Made by a program: the position numbers and the translations under genes
Shown: positions 17,357 through 26,687 of the stretch, piece after piece
Numbering within the stretch: the first letter of the stretch is position 1
Layout: each line of letters begins with the position of its first letter
Notes under the pieces: generated by a model
The model's input: only the letters and a program-made list of their open reading frames with translations
Told to the model about the DNA's origin: nothing
The model's database searches: none
Assembly: GCF_032027425.1 (NCBI RefSeq)
Contig: NZ_JAVSJA010000001.1
Span: forward strand, 1,798,001 to 1,862,000
Source: Microcystis wesenbergii NRERC-220
GTDB lineage: Bacteria; Cyanobacteriota; Cyanobacteriia; Cyanobacteriales; Microcystaceae
Reading direction: 5' to 3'
Length of the DNA stretch: 64,000 bases

Positions 17357-18166
17357 CTATCGGGTAATTTGTTGTACCAAAGCGATGACATCGCTGCGAC
17401 TGAGTTTTTCCTTACCTAAAGCTAGGACTTCGAGAGTGCCATGGGCTAAAGCGAGGGGAATCTTACAAAAATCAAGTGCTGGCCCTTTCGGCAGCGATTG
17501 AGTGTAATAATCGGCTAATTTCAGATTACGACGGGCATAATTATGAATATCACCAATTGTCCAACCCTGGGGCAGAAAACTTACCCCTCGGCGCAGATCC
17601 TCGCCATGGTTGCGGGCAATATTAACCGCTTGTAAACCCCGACCAAAACCGATGGCATAACTGCGATTAGTTTGAGTGCCATCGTACCAATTCCAGAGGT
17701 CAGACAGCAATAAACCCACGGCACCGGCCACACTAAAGGTATATTGATCTAATTCTATTTCTGTGCGAATATCCCAGTTATTCCCAGCCCAGTAGGCCAT
17801 GCGATCGGCCATGGCCGCCGTGGCATCCCAGACCCGGGGGGCGATCGAATCCGGTGCTAACAGGGCCCATTCTCCAATTCTCAGGGTTACTTCTGGCAAA
17901 ATCTCCCGATGGACTAAGCCAAAAGCAAAGTCCTCTTTGGTGGAATTTTCAGTACCTGCTTGTAAATTCAGGCTAATTTGTCTTAATATCTGCGATTTAC
18001 TGAAGTTATCTAGGTCGGGATGGTCTTCTACTTCATCGATCGCCCTCATACAGAGATAAGCTGAGGCTACCGCCTCGAGCAGACGATCCGGTAAACGACT
18101 TATGGGAATATAAAAAGTTCGACTCGTTTCTTGCAGAATCGTTAAAGCATTATCGCGCAAATTCAT
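17357..18166 (-). CDS. Squalene/phytoene synthase family protein
   Basis: A head-to-head isoprenoid synthase fold of 269 residues, shorter than classical phytoene synthase (about 310). The first Asp-rich motif is DEVED at 44-48 (AIDEVEDHPDL). The second region reads NIARNHGEDLRRGVSF at about 182-197, so the first Asp of the usual DxxED is Asn186. The Tyr/Arg-rich substrate segments (YAIGFGRGLQAVN) are kept. It could make phytoene, squalene or a related C30/C40 product, or be a paralogue with altered activity. It stands alone with no carotenoid gene nearby. Family is certain; product is not. Confidence 0.8.
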   Translation of the reverse strand: MNLRDNALTILQETSRTFYIPISRLPDRLLEAVASAYLCMRAIDEVEDHPDLDNFSKSQILRQISLNLQAGTENSTKEDFAFGLVHREILPEVTLRIGEWALLAPDSIAPRVWDATAAMADRMAYWAGNNWDIRTEIELDQYTFSVAGAVGLLLSDLWNWYDGTQTNRSYAIGFGRGLQAVNIARNHGEDLRRGVSFLPQGWTIGDIHNYARRNLKLADYYTQSLPKGPALDFCKIPLALAHGTLEVLALGKEKLSRSDVIALVQQITR

Positions 18167-18434
18167 TCAGTCCACTCCTCACGCCAACTTAGGTAACTAC
18201 GAGTTAAACCAATCAGACAGATCGGTTTAGGTATTCCGATGTTCCTAAGACAAAGTTGCTGTCTATTGTAGTATGATTATTCAAAATTTCGAGATTATTC
18301 TCGAAAAAATCAACCTTTAGGGTCTTCTTGACAATTTTTCTTTCTGGGATATGTGAGGGATAATTACGGCAATTTTTCGAGATTACAAGCTTAAAAAGTA
18401 GTTTTTGCCCGTTTTTAAGCAGTATTTTGCGGCT

Positions 18435-18659
18435 TCATGGCAGGGATTGAAAGGAGGTCACTTGTAAAACTGGACCGATCATGGCCAGAGTCATCAGATC
18501 TGAACGAATTTCACCCATAACTGTCACTTTTGCCTTTTTTTGGGTTAATTCGGCGGGAGGGTTCATTAATTCGTAGGTTTGACCGTTATCAGCAATTAAT
18601 GCCCAAGTTCCTGTGCCTATTTCGATTCTTTTTACCTGACCGGTTACACTAATACTCAT
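18435..18659 (-). CDS. Small conserved-type hypothetical, beta-barrel-like
   Basis: A 74-residue protein made mainly of beta strands (SISVTGQVKRIEIGTGTWAL, KAKVTVMGEIRSDLMTLAM) that would fit a small OB-fold-like barrel. No signal or membrane segment, no cysteine. I do not recognise the family. ATG start with a GGAAAT-type upstream site. It is monocistronic, between the isoprenoid synthase gene and a repeat-rich gap. Confidence 0.6.
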   Translation of the reverse strand: MSISVTGQVKRIEIGTGTWALIADNGQTYELMNPPAELTQKKAKVTVMGEIRSDLMTLAMIGPVLQVTSFQSLP

Positions 18660-19274
18660 GCTTTAATTTCCTTCATCGAGGCGATCGCAATTGGCACCAC
18701 TGTTACAAGCATTCTATCGATATCTTTCCTAGTCATTGATTGCCAATTTTGCCAGACTTTAACCCCATAAATCAGTTTTTTTTATCTAAAAAGCGATCGC
18801 TACTTCCGCCACCACTGCCAAGAGGGATGCCACAGCCGCTAAAATTATTATTTCTCGATCGGATTGTCTCATAACTATCTGAGTATAAATTACTAATCCT
18901 AGTCTATACCACATCTAACCTATAGCGTTTTTCAGTCTGCTGAGGTACAAAAGTTATGGGTTTTAGGCAAAAGGCAAGAGGCTTCGGCCGTGAGCTCAGC
19001 CGAACGGCAAAAGTCAAAAGGGAAGAAAAATATGTGTACCTCACTAGCTTATAGCGGTGTGCAGTCGTATTAGGTACAGTGTCACAAGCTATAAACCATG
19101 CTAGGCAAAGCTTGGTCTGTATCTCACTCAAGCGCTTACCGCTATAGAGTTAAATTGCTATAAATTATTTTATTCATAGATAAAAAGCTATAAAAGTCAT
19201 CGGCAAAAACAGCGACATCTTTGTCTGGATTGCCCTGTATTATCTGTTCAAGAAGCCCCCATTAAGCCTAACTG
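18660..19274. other. Intergenic region with repeats and one candidate small ORF
   Basis: Contains two GCGATCGC octamers (18681, 18793), the 28-codon ORF described separately, and from about 18905 to 19165 repeat debris with CTATAGCG(T/C) motifs and a CTTCGGCCGTGAGCTC segment related to the inverted repeats at 48251 and 49401. A 75-codon frame through this debris has no coding features. Confidence 0.5.
18786..18872 (-). CDS. Candidate 28-residue membrane peptide
   Basis: A short frame encoding a charged N-terminus (MRQSDREI) followed by one hydrophobic helix (IILAAVASLLAVVAEVAIAF). The composition is what is expected for the single-helix peptides common in cyanobacteria, but it matches none of the photosystem or b6f small subunits I know. 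The ribosome-binding site is weak. It could be chance; conservation in relatives would decide. Confidence 0.35.
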   Translation of the reverse strand: MRQSDREIIILAAVASLLAVVAEVAIAF

Positions 19275-20894
19275 TTAATAGGGTGAATTAGATTCCATAG
19301 GTGTCAACCACTGGGAGATAGTTTCTAGTTTTTGACGGATTTGATCGAGATGATCCTGCACGGGTTGCAGGAAAGTTTCGTACTGTTGTACCTGAGTTTT
19401 TAAGCGCAATAATGCCAGATTAGCATCGTGCCATTGTCGCTCCTGTTCCTCAAATTCACGAGTTTTTTGCTCTAAATCCGACCATTGACCGTCAATACTA
19501 TCTCTGGTTTTTTGTAAATCCTCTTGTAGTCGCTTGATTTCTGCTGCTAAGCGTTGACTTTCTTCGAGATTATTTTGATAATCATCAGCCAACAGAATTA
19601 ACACTGGTTCAAAACTACATTTTTGGGCATCTTCTGGGGATAAAATTCCCTGTCTCCGTTGCATAATTTTCAGGTGTTGAGAGCGAATAGCTTGCCTTTC
19701 CCGAAGATTACGTCTTTGTCCAACTAAAGTTTCCGTCAGCATTCCTTTTCTTTCCTGTTCCTCGGCTAATTCTTCCGCGAAATTGGCTCGCTCAGATTCA
19801 TCTATTCTGGCCATTCTTGCTTCTAATTCTTCCACGGTTTGGGATTGGAGAGTTAATTCTTCCTCTTGGTCGTTGACAAAAATTTCCAAGCGATCGAGGT
19901 CTGTTTGTAAATTGTTAACTAAGCTCTCCAATTCTTCTAAAGGCATTTTTTCAAGAGCTTCTAGATCGATTTTACCATCAAAATCTAGGTCTTGCCCTTG
20001 GGCGAGACGAAGAAGCATTTGTCGGTTAGAATCAGTGGTTTGTAGGGTGAGGTTAAGGTGTTCGAATAATTCCTGTTTTTGACTCAGAATAGTTTCTTGT
20101 ATTTGCAATTGTACTTTAGCTGTTTCCAAAGCACTGCGACTCATCTGTAATTCCCTAGAGCTTTGTTCGAGATGATTGAGCATTTGTTCGTTGGCGACCT
20201 GACGATCTTCTATCGCTTTTTTCTGCTCCTCTAAACTCTGCCAACAACTATTTAAAATTGTCTGTTGTCCCTGCACGGATTCAAGAGTGGAATGGAGAAT
20301 TGGTGAGGGAGAATTGCCCTGGTCGTGATTATTAGCTAAACGTTCCGCTAGGGAGCGAATAAATTGTTCTTGTTCTGGGGAAAGATTGGGGGAGGAGTTG
20401 AAATTTATTTGTCCTTCTTCCAGGTTTCGCTGTTGCTCCTTTAATTGTTGTTTTAGCGTTTCCAGTTCTTGTCTTTGGTGATCTAAATACTGGAATTCTG
20501 CCTCTATTTGCTCAATTTGCTCAATTCTTGCCTCCATTTCCATTTTCTGGCGGTTGAGAATCTCGCTTTGATAGGTGAGGGATTGTTTCCACTGCTCGAT
20601 TTTCTCTTGATCTTCCTTGCTGCGCTCCATCAAACGGGAAATCTTTTGCAGTTGCCGCACCATCTCCGCTCCCGCTAATTCTGGGTTTCCTTGCAGTTGA
20701 CGATTATTGCTCAAATTCACCAAGAGAAGCGCGCCTTCACCCCTGGAGTTAGTTTCATCGTAGGTTAGGGTATCGTTCCCCGGTATGGCACTCCACGTCT
20801 GATCGTTATGCTGACAAGCCAATAGTTTCAATTCGATTTTGTAACCGCCGATAAAACCTTTAGTCTGTTTTTTTACTTCTGCAAGGTATAGCAC
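19275..20894 (-). CDS. hmpF: HmpF-like pilus motility/taxis coiled-coil protein
   Basis: A 539-residue protein with a short N-terminal domain (MLYLAEVKKQTKGFIGGYKI, then LKLLACQHNDQTWS) that I recognise from HmpF, followed by long coiled coils: EQWKQSLTYQSEILNRQKME, the ELETLKQQLKEQQRNLEEG stretch and heptads to the C-terminus. In filamentous cyanobacteria HmpF is needed for type IV pilus motility and assembles at cell poles. Here it is divergent from pilG, supporting a shared locus with pilG-J. The region between the two start sites (20895-21619) carries a recent 91-bp duplication. Confidence 0.8.
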   Translation of the reverse strand: MLYLAEVKKQTKGFIGGYKIELKLLACQHNDQTWSAIPGNDTLTYDETNSRGEGALLLVNLSNNRQLQGNPELAGAEMVRQLQKISRLMERSKEDQEKIEQWKQSLTYQSEILNRQKMEMEARIEQIEQIEAEFQYLDHQRQELETLKQQLKEQQRNLEEGQINFNSSPNLSPEQEQFIRSLAERLANNHDQGNSPSPILHSTLESVQGQQTILNSCWQSLEEQKKAIEDRQVANEQMLNHLEQSSRELQMSRSALETAKVQLQIQETILSQKQELFEHLNLTLQTTDSNRQMLLRLAQGQDLDFDGKIDLEALEKMPLEELESLVNNLQTDLDRLEIFVNDQEEELTLQSQTVEELEARMARIDESERANFAEELAEEQERKGMLTETLVGQRRNLRERQAIRSQHLKIMQRRQGILSPEDAQKCSFEPVLILLADDYQNNLEESQRLAAEIKRLQEDLQKTRDSIDGQWSDLEQKTREFEEQERQWHDANLALLRLKTQVQQYETFLQPVQDHLDQIRQKLETISQWLTPMESNSPY

Positions 20895-21619
20895 GAGTAG
20901 TAGTCCTCTATCATAAAAGTTTTTGTAATTGGTTTTAGAGAGACTTGGCGCTCAAGGCTAGGAGCAGCCCCTCTATGGTTTTAGTCTACCCATCTGATCC
21001 CTAAAAATTTTTAGTTTCTGTCATTTGAGATAGTTTCTCTTTTTGATACATACATTTGTTCTCAATTTTCCCTTTTACCCAGAAGAAATTTTTTGAAGAT
21101 TTTTCAGGGCAAACTTACTGTCCTAGTCTCAAAAAAATCGCCAGTCAAGCTCATCAATCGGCTCGTGTTTTCTGCCTCTTTTCTCCTCTGGCTGAAGTTT
21201 GAATCAGCTGACCACCCATCTAAATGATCGGTTAAGACACCATGAAAGCCAGAAGCAAGGCGAAGAAGCTAGGAATTTTGTCCTGAAAATTGCCCAGTAC
21301 AGTTTGAATGCAGTCAAGCTTACTGAAAAATATGTTATGGCGCTTTTCACGTTACTGAGGTATCGACAAGTTTTGCTAACAAAGGGTTTAAGCCCCTTGC
21401 CTATGCCTCATTCTGATGAAAACTGCTATAGTGCTTTTCACGTTACTGAGGTATCGACAAGTTTTGCTAACAAAGGGTTTAAGCCCCTTGCCCATGCCTC
21501 ATTCTGATGAAAACTGCTATACAATTAGCTTATCATATCCATTGTTAGTGACAAGAGGAGGGAATAAGTTCTCCTGGACTAAAAGAAATAGCGTCTGGTG
21601 GGGGAGATTCCGAGAAATT
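20895..21619. other. Divergent hmpF-pilG spacer with duplication, no gene
   Basis: Must hold both promoters. Positions 21340-21521 are the tandem repeat. An apparent frame from 21199 through 21507, and the N-terminal extension of the pilG frame from 21416, are read from this repeat and are not credible protein. Confidence 0.5.
21340..21521. repeat. Two tandem copies of a 91-bp unit
   Basis: Units 21340-21430 and 21431-21521, each containing GCTTTTCACGTTACTGAGGT and ending ATGAAAACTGCTATA. I see one internal difference (CCTATGCC against CCCATGCC) plus changes at the junction. Related CTATAGCG...TGAGGTAC debris is at about 18915-18950. Confidence 0.9.
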
Positions 21620-22814
21620 ATGCAAGGAAGCTTAAATGAGATTGACACTCGCAGTATCTTACCATTGATTGAATTAGGACAAAGAACAGGAGAACTATTA
21701 ATTGAAGCCTCCGCCCTTGCCTGTGCAGGGAGAGGATGGTTCTTGTTTTTTGTCAACGGTCAAATTGCCAACGGGAGCGAGTCCGGCACTCTTCCCCTCA
21801 CCCGTTGGCAAGATTATTTATATCCCGACAGAATCAAAGTTAGAGAAGAACTAGGGGACGATAACCGGAGAGAAATCATCAATATCCCTGAATACGCCTA
21901 TCTATGGCAATTAATAGCCAAGAATAGCTTAACTCCCCAGCGAGGTCGAGAAATTTTGACGGCGATGATTCTCGAAACCCTTTTCGATTTGTTTAGTTTA
22001 CCAAAAGGTGACTTTAGCTTTAGTTGGGGGACGGCGATCGCTCTTCCTCTCCTACGAGAAATCAGCCCCTTAATTCCCCAAATTGCCAGACAAAGGCAAC
22101 AGTGGCCACAATTTTATCCCCAGAGCCAACACCTCAACCAGTTGATCACTCTCAGCCAGCCGGAAGAATTAGAATTGGTTTTGCCGGGCCGAAAGTAATC
22201 TCAGTCAATGGGCTAAACGCCGCCTCACCCTAGGGCAACTATCGCGCTATTTAAAGCGAGAACCGATAACAATTGCCCGCAATCTTTATCCCTACGCCCA
22301 AAGGGGCTGGTTGCGTCTGGTGGATAACCTGAGAACTTCTGGGGGAGATAGCCAGGGAAAACTAATCCCCTCACCTCGGATTCTGTTCATCGATGACGAT
22401 CCCAGCATTCGTGAAAAAGTCGGGATTATTTGCGAAAATTATAACTATTCCTGTAGTATTTTGGGTGATAACCTAGAATATCTCGGTCAAGCTGTAGCGC
22501 TCAAACCCGCTCTCATTCTCTGCGCTATCGCCCTGCCCAAACTAGACGGTTATCAACTCTGTCATCTCTGGCGACAAACCAAAACTTTGCGGCATACCCC
22601 GATCATTCTGTTAACCAGTCAAGAGGGTCTGCTGGCAAGGGTAAAAGCCAAAATGGTCGGGGCAACCGATTATTTAAGCAAACCTTTCAGCGAAAATGAA
22701 TTATTACTGCTGCTGGAAAAATACGTTCAGGGGGATAGGGGGGTGGGGAGTGGGGAGACGGGAGAAAAAGCTGACGGAGTAGCGGCTGACGGCTTCAAGA
22801 TAACTGATAGCTGA
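21620..22814 (+). pseudogene. pilG: PatA-family response regulator pilG, frameshifted
   Basis: In Synechocystis PilG is the PatA-type regulator at the head of the pilGHIJ cluster, needed for pilus biogenesis. The native start is probably ATG 21620 (MQGSLNEIDTRSILPLIELG). The PATAN-type N-terminal part runs in frame to ELELVLPGRK and stops at 22196-22198. The next part (SQWAKRRLTLGQLSRYLKRE, then a receiver domain from RILFIDDDPS) continues in another frame, which is open only after a TAG at 22170-22172. The shift therefore lies in 22173-22195. The receiver keeps the acidic pocket and Lys (YLSKPF) but has Ala at the phosphoacceptor position (GCT at 22524-22526, CAIALPKLDG). Either a real mutation, a sequencing error or, less likely, recoding. 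Confidence 0.85.
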
Positions 22815-23160
22815 AAAAAATTCCTTTGGCTAGTCGTTTTTGACAGTGGAATTGGGAAATATAATATAGAGATGAAGCCCGAAAGGGTCAATCAAGTCCT
22901 TGTTTAGAGGGAAAGCCCGTCATAAATTTCAGATTGTTTTGGAGGCAAAAATGGGAGCAATTTCGGAGCATCCGGTCAACGGGAACTATTATCGGGCATA
23001 TTTAACGCGATGTGCCACTAAAAACGACAGAATCAGGGTTCCAGAGGATACTTTATCTCTGCTAATTTCTGAAAGCCTTGTAAATCAAGACTAAAAATAT
23101 AGTTGCACATCGCGTTATTTATCTATTGTTGTCCTTGCGATCCTAGCTAGGTAGGGAGTT
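22815..23160. other. pilG-pilH spacer with inverted repeat and small ORF
   Basis: TAACGCGATGTGC (23003-23015) has its exact reverse complement at 23105-23117. Between and before them is a 47-codon frame (22951-23094) with a GGAGGCAAAAATG start signal. No RNA family recognised. Confidence 0.45.
22951..23094 (+). CDS. Candidate 47-residue protein
   Basis: Begins MGAISEHPVNGNYYRAYLTR and ends SLLISESLVNQD. A strong ribosome-binding site TTGGAGG lies 6 bases before the ATG. The product is mixed polar with no recognised motif. The inverted repeat overlaps its middle, so it may belong to a small mobile element rather than to the pil operon. Confidence 0.3.
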   Translation: MGAISEHPVNGNYYRAYLTRCATKNDRIRVPEDTLSLLISESLVNQD

Positions 23161-23526
23161 ATGAGTGAAATATTGCTGGTAGAAGACAGCCAAACGCAAC
23201 GGGAATGGATCTGTGATCTACTCCGCAAGAGCGGCATTAAGGTCACGAGCGCCAAAGATGGGGTAGAAGCACTCGAACATATTCAGAGGGTTAATCCCGA
23301 TTTAGTCGTCCTCGATATCGTCATGCCCCAGATGAATGGTTATGAGGTGTGTCGTCGTCTCAAGTCGGATCCAAAAACCCAAAATGTCCCGGTGGTCATC
23401 TGTTCCTCGAAAGGAGAAGTTTTTGATCGCTATTGGGGCATGAAAATCGGAGCCGATGCCTACATTGTCAAGCCCTTTGAGCCAATTGAGTTCATTGGTA
23501 CTATTAAACAACTGCTGCGCCGATAA
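23161..23526 (+). CDS. pilH: CheY-like response regulator PilH
   Basis: A single receiver domain of 121 residues. Acidic pocket EDS at 8-10, phosphoacceptor Asp52 (VVLDIVMPQMNGY), the Ser/Thr switch near 82 and Lys104 (VKPFEP) are all present, so it should be phosphorylatable. It lies between pilG and the cheW-like pilI, the order known from the Synechocystis pil chemotaxis cluster controlling type IV pili. Possible ribosome-binding site GGTAGGGAGTT precedes the ATG. Confidence 0.92.
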   Translation: MSEILLVEDSQTQREWICDLLRKSGIKVTSAKDGVEALEHIQRVNPDLVVLDIVMPQMNGYEVCRRLKSDPKTQNVPVVICSSKGEVFDRYWGMKIGADAYIVKPFEPIEFIGTIKQLLRR

Positions 23527-23618
23527 AATTGCCTTCGCCGCGGACAGTCTAGCTATGGTATAGGTCAAGACAGCTAAAAACGCCGCCCGAACCATATAGT
23601 TGCAAGAGAACAAAAGCA

Positions 23619-24119
23619 ATGCTTAACAACGCTGATTTTTTTGCCGGTAACGCTCCTCCTCCCGTCGGTGAACTGCACTTGCGATTCTATCTACCCTCTC
23701 AGGACGAGTTTGCCCTTAGTGCCGTGGGCATTCGCGAGGTGATGCAGCAACCAATTGATCGCATTACCACCATGCCCAATGCTTCACCCTTGCTCCTCGG
23801 CGTGATCAATCTCCGGGGTCAAGTGATCTGGGTGGCGGATCTAGGACAATTTTTGGGGGATAACAAGCGCTTAAACACCGAACGAGCCGAAATTACCGTA
23901 ATTGCGATCGAAGAACAGGAAACGATACTCGGTTTAGCGGTGGAACGTTTGGGAGATATGGAATGGCTTGACCTAAATAAACTAGGTAGTGCCGCCAGCA
24001 TTCCCGATCAGATCGCCCCCTATGTGCGGGGAGAGTGGATTCTGGGCGAAGAATCCCCAAAAACCTTAAGACTACTCGATCATCTGGCCCTACTCCGTTC
24101 TGCCCGTTGGGCGGCTTAA
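23619..24119 (+). CDS. pilI: CheW-like adaptor PilI
   Basis: A 166-residue CheW domain that would link the PilJ receptor to a CheA-type kinase. Family features: GIREVMQQPIDRITTMPNAS, the LLGVINLRGQVIWVADLGQF block and a C-terminal hydrophobic helix LRLLDHLALL. Follows pilH by 92 bases and precedes pilJ by 102. The kinase gene (pilL/hmpE) is not in this window. Start ATG 23619 is well placed. Confidence 0.92.
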   Translation: MLNNADFFAGNAPPPVGELHLRFYLPSQDEFALSAVGIREVMQQPIDRITTMPNASPLLLGVINLRGQVIWVADLGQFLGDNKRLNTERAEITVIAIEEQETILGLAVERLGDMEWLDLNKLGSAASIPDQIAPYVRGEWILGEESPKTLRLLDHLALLRSARWAA

Positions 24120-24221
24120 AATCTCAAAAAAGTAGCAGCAGATGATGATGATGATTTATAGCCATTCTTTCGGGAAATTACTAACTACTTCACCACTTTA
24201 ACTTTACTAGGGGAGAGGCAA

Positions 24222-26627
24222 ATGCCGTCAGGGACAGAATACGCAAAACTCTATGGACAGGCTAACAGCGCCTATTGCCAGGGCAACCTTGAGGATGCCG
24301 CCGTGATTATCAAAGACATGATCGCCAAGTATCCCGAGGATGCTAATGTCATCCTTTTACAGGGTCACATTCATCTAGGACTACAACAATACAGCTTGGC
24401 CAGGGAACGTTACGAAAAGGTGCTGCAATTGGCTAAAAATTTCCCCACTCGCTCCGATCTGGTGGATTATGCTCGACGGGGTCTTGATCGGATTCGGCAA
24501 TTGCCTTTTGAAGACGAGGATGAAGATTTTATGATCGCTGCTACGGAAGCCATTGCCTACAGCGAGGCCGACTTCGATCCGGGTCAAGGTTTGAGCAATT
24601 CTCGGTCTGGGGAGTCGCAAGCGGCTGACCCCGATTGGCAAAATGAAGGCATGGATGGGGATAGTGATCTTTTCAATGAGGGGGATATCGGCGGGCCGAC
24701 GGTGGCAGAGTTATCCTCTACCGACACTATAGGGGAAAGCACCTTTGTCATTGACCCGGAACCGACCCACCGACAAGCGGCAAAAACTGGCCGTAATCAG
24801 CGCAGAGTCACTCAAAAAAAATACGAGGAGGAGGACACCAGAGATTTTAGGGAACCAAAACGCAATGATGAGGATTTAGACGGTTTTTCCCGAATGGGTG
24901 CGACGGGTATGACCCACGGTCTAGGAGATTCAGACCTATTTACCCGTTCGGGAGAGGAAGCTTTAAGTGGTGGTTTGGCCACCGAACCCAGTGAACCCCT
25001 TAATGCCAGTTCTGGTGTGGGAGAGCCTAGTTTTAATCCTTCCCGTCCAAACATACCCGACGATAAGAGAGATGGTCATCTCCCCGCCGCTTCCGAGCGC
25101 TTGCTCAAGCCAGTGGTGGAAGTCAATCCGGGCAAATTAGCCTTTTTCGTCAATGCTTCTTTAGGCAAAAAGCAACTAATTTTAGCGGCTTTAGCGGGCA
25201 TTACCCCGGTGGTGTTAATTTTTGCTGTTAGTATCACCTCTTGGCTATCTTCTCTATTTGCTGCCAAACCGGCCCCAAATCGTCAGGAAAAAACCGAAAA
25301 AGTTGCCCCGAAACCAGCCCCAGCCAGCCTTTCCCCCTTTAGTCAACTTATCCTTACCAAGATGTTAGTAACGGGTGTGGGAACCTTTGCCGTGACTTGG
25401 CTAGGCCTACAGTTGCTAATTAGTCAGATTAAGCGCAGTCTCAACGATCTGCAAAGCCAATTCGATCATCTCTCGGAAGGTAATTTTAACAGTAAAGCGA
25501 CGATCTACTCGGAAGATGAATTCGGTCAACTGGCCAATCGTTTTAATCAGGTAGCCCGGGTAGTGGTTACTACCACCAGGGCAGCCCAACGCCGCGCCGC
25601 CGAAACGGAACGGGAACGGGAAGACCTACAACGGCAAGTGATTCGACTTCTCGATGATGTGGAAGGAGCCGCTAGGGGGGATCTGACAGTGGAAGCCGAG
25701 GTAAGCGCCGATGTTTTAGGTGCGGTGGCTGATGCTTTTAATTCGACTATCCAAAACTTGCGCGAAATTGTCCGACAGGTGAAAAAAGCGGCCAAACAGG
25801 TGAATCAGGGTACAACCGATAGTGAATCTTTCGCCCGCAAGCAGTCCAGCGAAGCCCTGCGGATGGCGGAGGAATTGGCCGCAACCCTTGATTTGGTACA
25901 GATGATGACCGACTCAATTCAAAGGGTGGCAGAAAACGCCAGAGAAGCCGAAGAAATCGCCCGCACTTCCTCGATTGCTGCCCTGGAGGGGGATGATTGC
26001 GTGGAAAGAACCGGGGCGGGAATTAGGCAAATCCGCGAGACAGTATTGGAAACGGAGCGAAAAGTGAAGCGTTTGGCGGTAGCGGCGCAGGAAATATCGA
26101 AAATTGTGGCGGTAATCTCTCAGATTGCCTCGCGGACTAATGTATTGGCTGTTAATGCCTCGATTCAAGAGACGCGAGCAGGAGAGACGGGCCGGGGTTT
26201 TGCGATTGTGGCCGATGAGGTGCGTCAGTTAGCCGATAGATCCGCTAAATCTCTTAAGGAAATTGAACAGATAGTTTTGCAAATTCAAGAGGAAACGGCA
26301 AAGGTAGTGGAGGCGATGGCGGAGGGGATTCTACAGGTTAAAGATGTCACCGAGCGCTCGGAACAGGCGAAGAAGTCCCTAAAAGATATTATCCAAGTTT
26401 CTAACCGTATTGATATGCTGGTGCGCTCAATTACCGCCGATACGGTCAAACAACGGGATAATTCCCTCCATGTCGCCCAAGTTATGCAGTCGGTGGAGTT
26501 AACCGCTCAGGAAACTTCCCAAGAATCCCAACGGGTGGCGGGTTCTCTGCAAAAATTGGTTAGTATCTCGCAAGAGCTGCTTTCTTCGGTAGAACGGTTT
26601 AAGGTAGACTCGGAGGATAATAAATAA
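24222..26627 (+). CDS. pilJ: Methyl-accepting chemotaxis protein PilJ
   Basis: An 801-residue receptor for pilus-based motility. The N-terminal 90 residues look like TPR helices ([20 protein letters not shown]); a long acidic, low-complexity stretch runs to about residue 290. Two membrane segments lie near 315-340 ([18 protein letters not shown]) and 375-398, followed by a HAMP domain. The cytoplasmic signalling hairpin carries the conserved tip ([20 protein letters not shown], then [20 protein letters not shown]). There is almost no periplasmic loop beyond about 30 residues, so sensing may be internal. Intact and in the expected order after pilI. Confidence 0.93.
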   Translation: MPSGTEYAKLYGQANSAYCQGNLEDAAVIIKDMIAKYPEDANVILLQGHIHLGLQQYSLARERYEKVLQLAKNFPTRSDLVDYARRGLDRIRQLPFEDEDEDFMIAATEAIAYSEADFDPGQGLSNSRSGESQAADPDWQNEGMDGDSDLFNEGDIGGPTVAELSSTDTIGESTFVIDPEPTHRQAAKTGRNQRRVTQKKYEEEDTRDFREPKRNDEDLDGFSRMGATGMTHGLGDSDLFTRSGEEALSGGLATEPSEPLNASSGVGEPSFNPSRPNIPDDKRDGHLPAASERLLKPVVEVNPGKLAFFVNASLGKKQLILAALAGITPVVLIFAVSITSWLSSLFAAKPAPNRQEKTEKVAPKPAPASLSPFSQLILTKMLVTGVGTFAVTWLGLQLLISQIKRSLNDLQSQFDHLSEGNFNSKATIYSEDEFGQLANRFNQVARVVVTTTRAAQRRAAETEREREDLQRQVIRLLDDVEGAARGDLTVEAEVSADVLGAVADAFNSTIQNLREIVRQVKKAAKQVNQGTTDSESFARKQSSEALRMAEELAATLDLVQMMTDSIQRVAENAREAEEIARTSSIAALEGDDCVERTGAGIRQIRETVLETERKVKRLAVAAQEISKIVAVISQIASRTNVLAVNASIQETRAGETGRGFAIVADEVRQLADRSAKSLKEIEQIVLQIQEETAKVVEAMAEGILQVKDVTERSEQAKKSLKDIIQVSNRIDMLVRSITADTVKQRDNSLHVAQVMQSVELTAQETSQESQRVAGSLQKLVSISQELLSSVERFKVDSEDNK

Positions 26628-26687
26628 TCGGTGAGCGGTAATCAGTGGGTTATTGATTAGCTGCTATCCCTTAGAGTGAGTAAAGTT

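Noticed and set aside
18904-19131. 75-codon minus-strand frame
   Set aside because: Read entirely from dispersed repeat debris, with no ribosome-binding site and no plausible protein composition.
21199-21507. 102-codon frame upstream of pilG
   Set aside because: Half of it is the 91-bp tandem repeat, which reads as RYRQVLLTKGLSPLPMPHSD in both copies; there is no family sequence.
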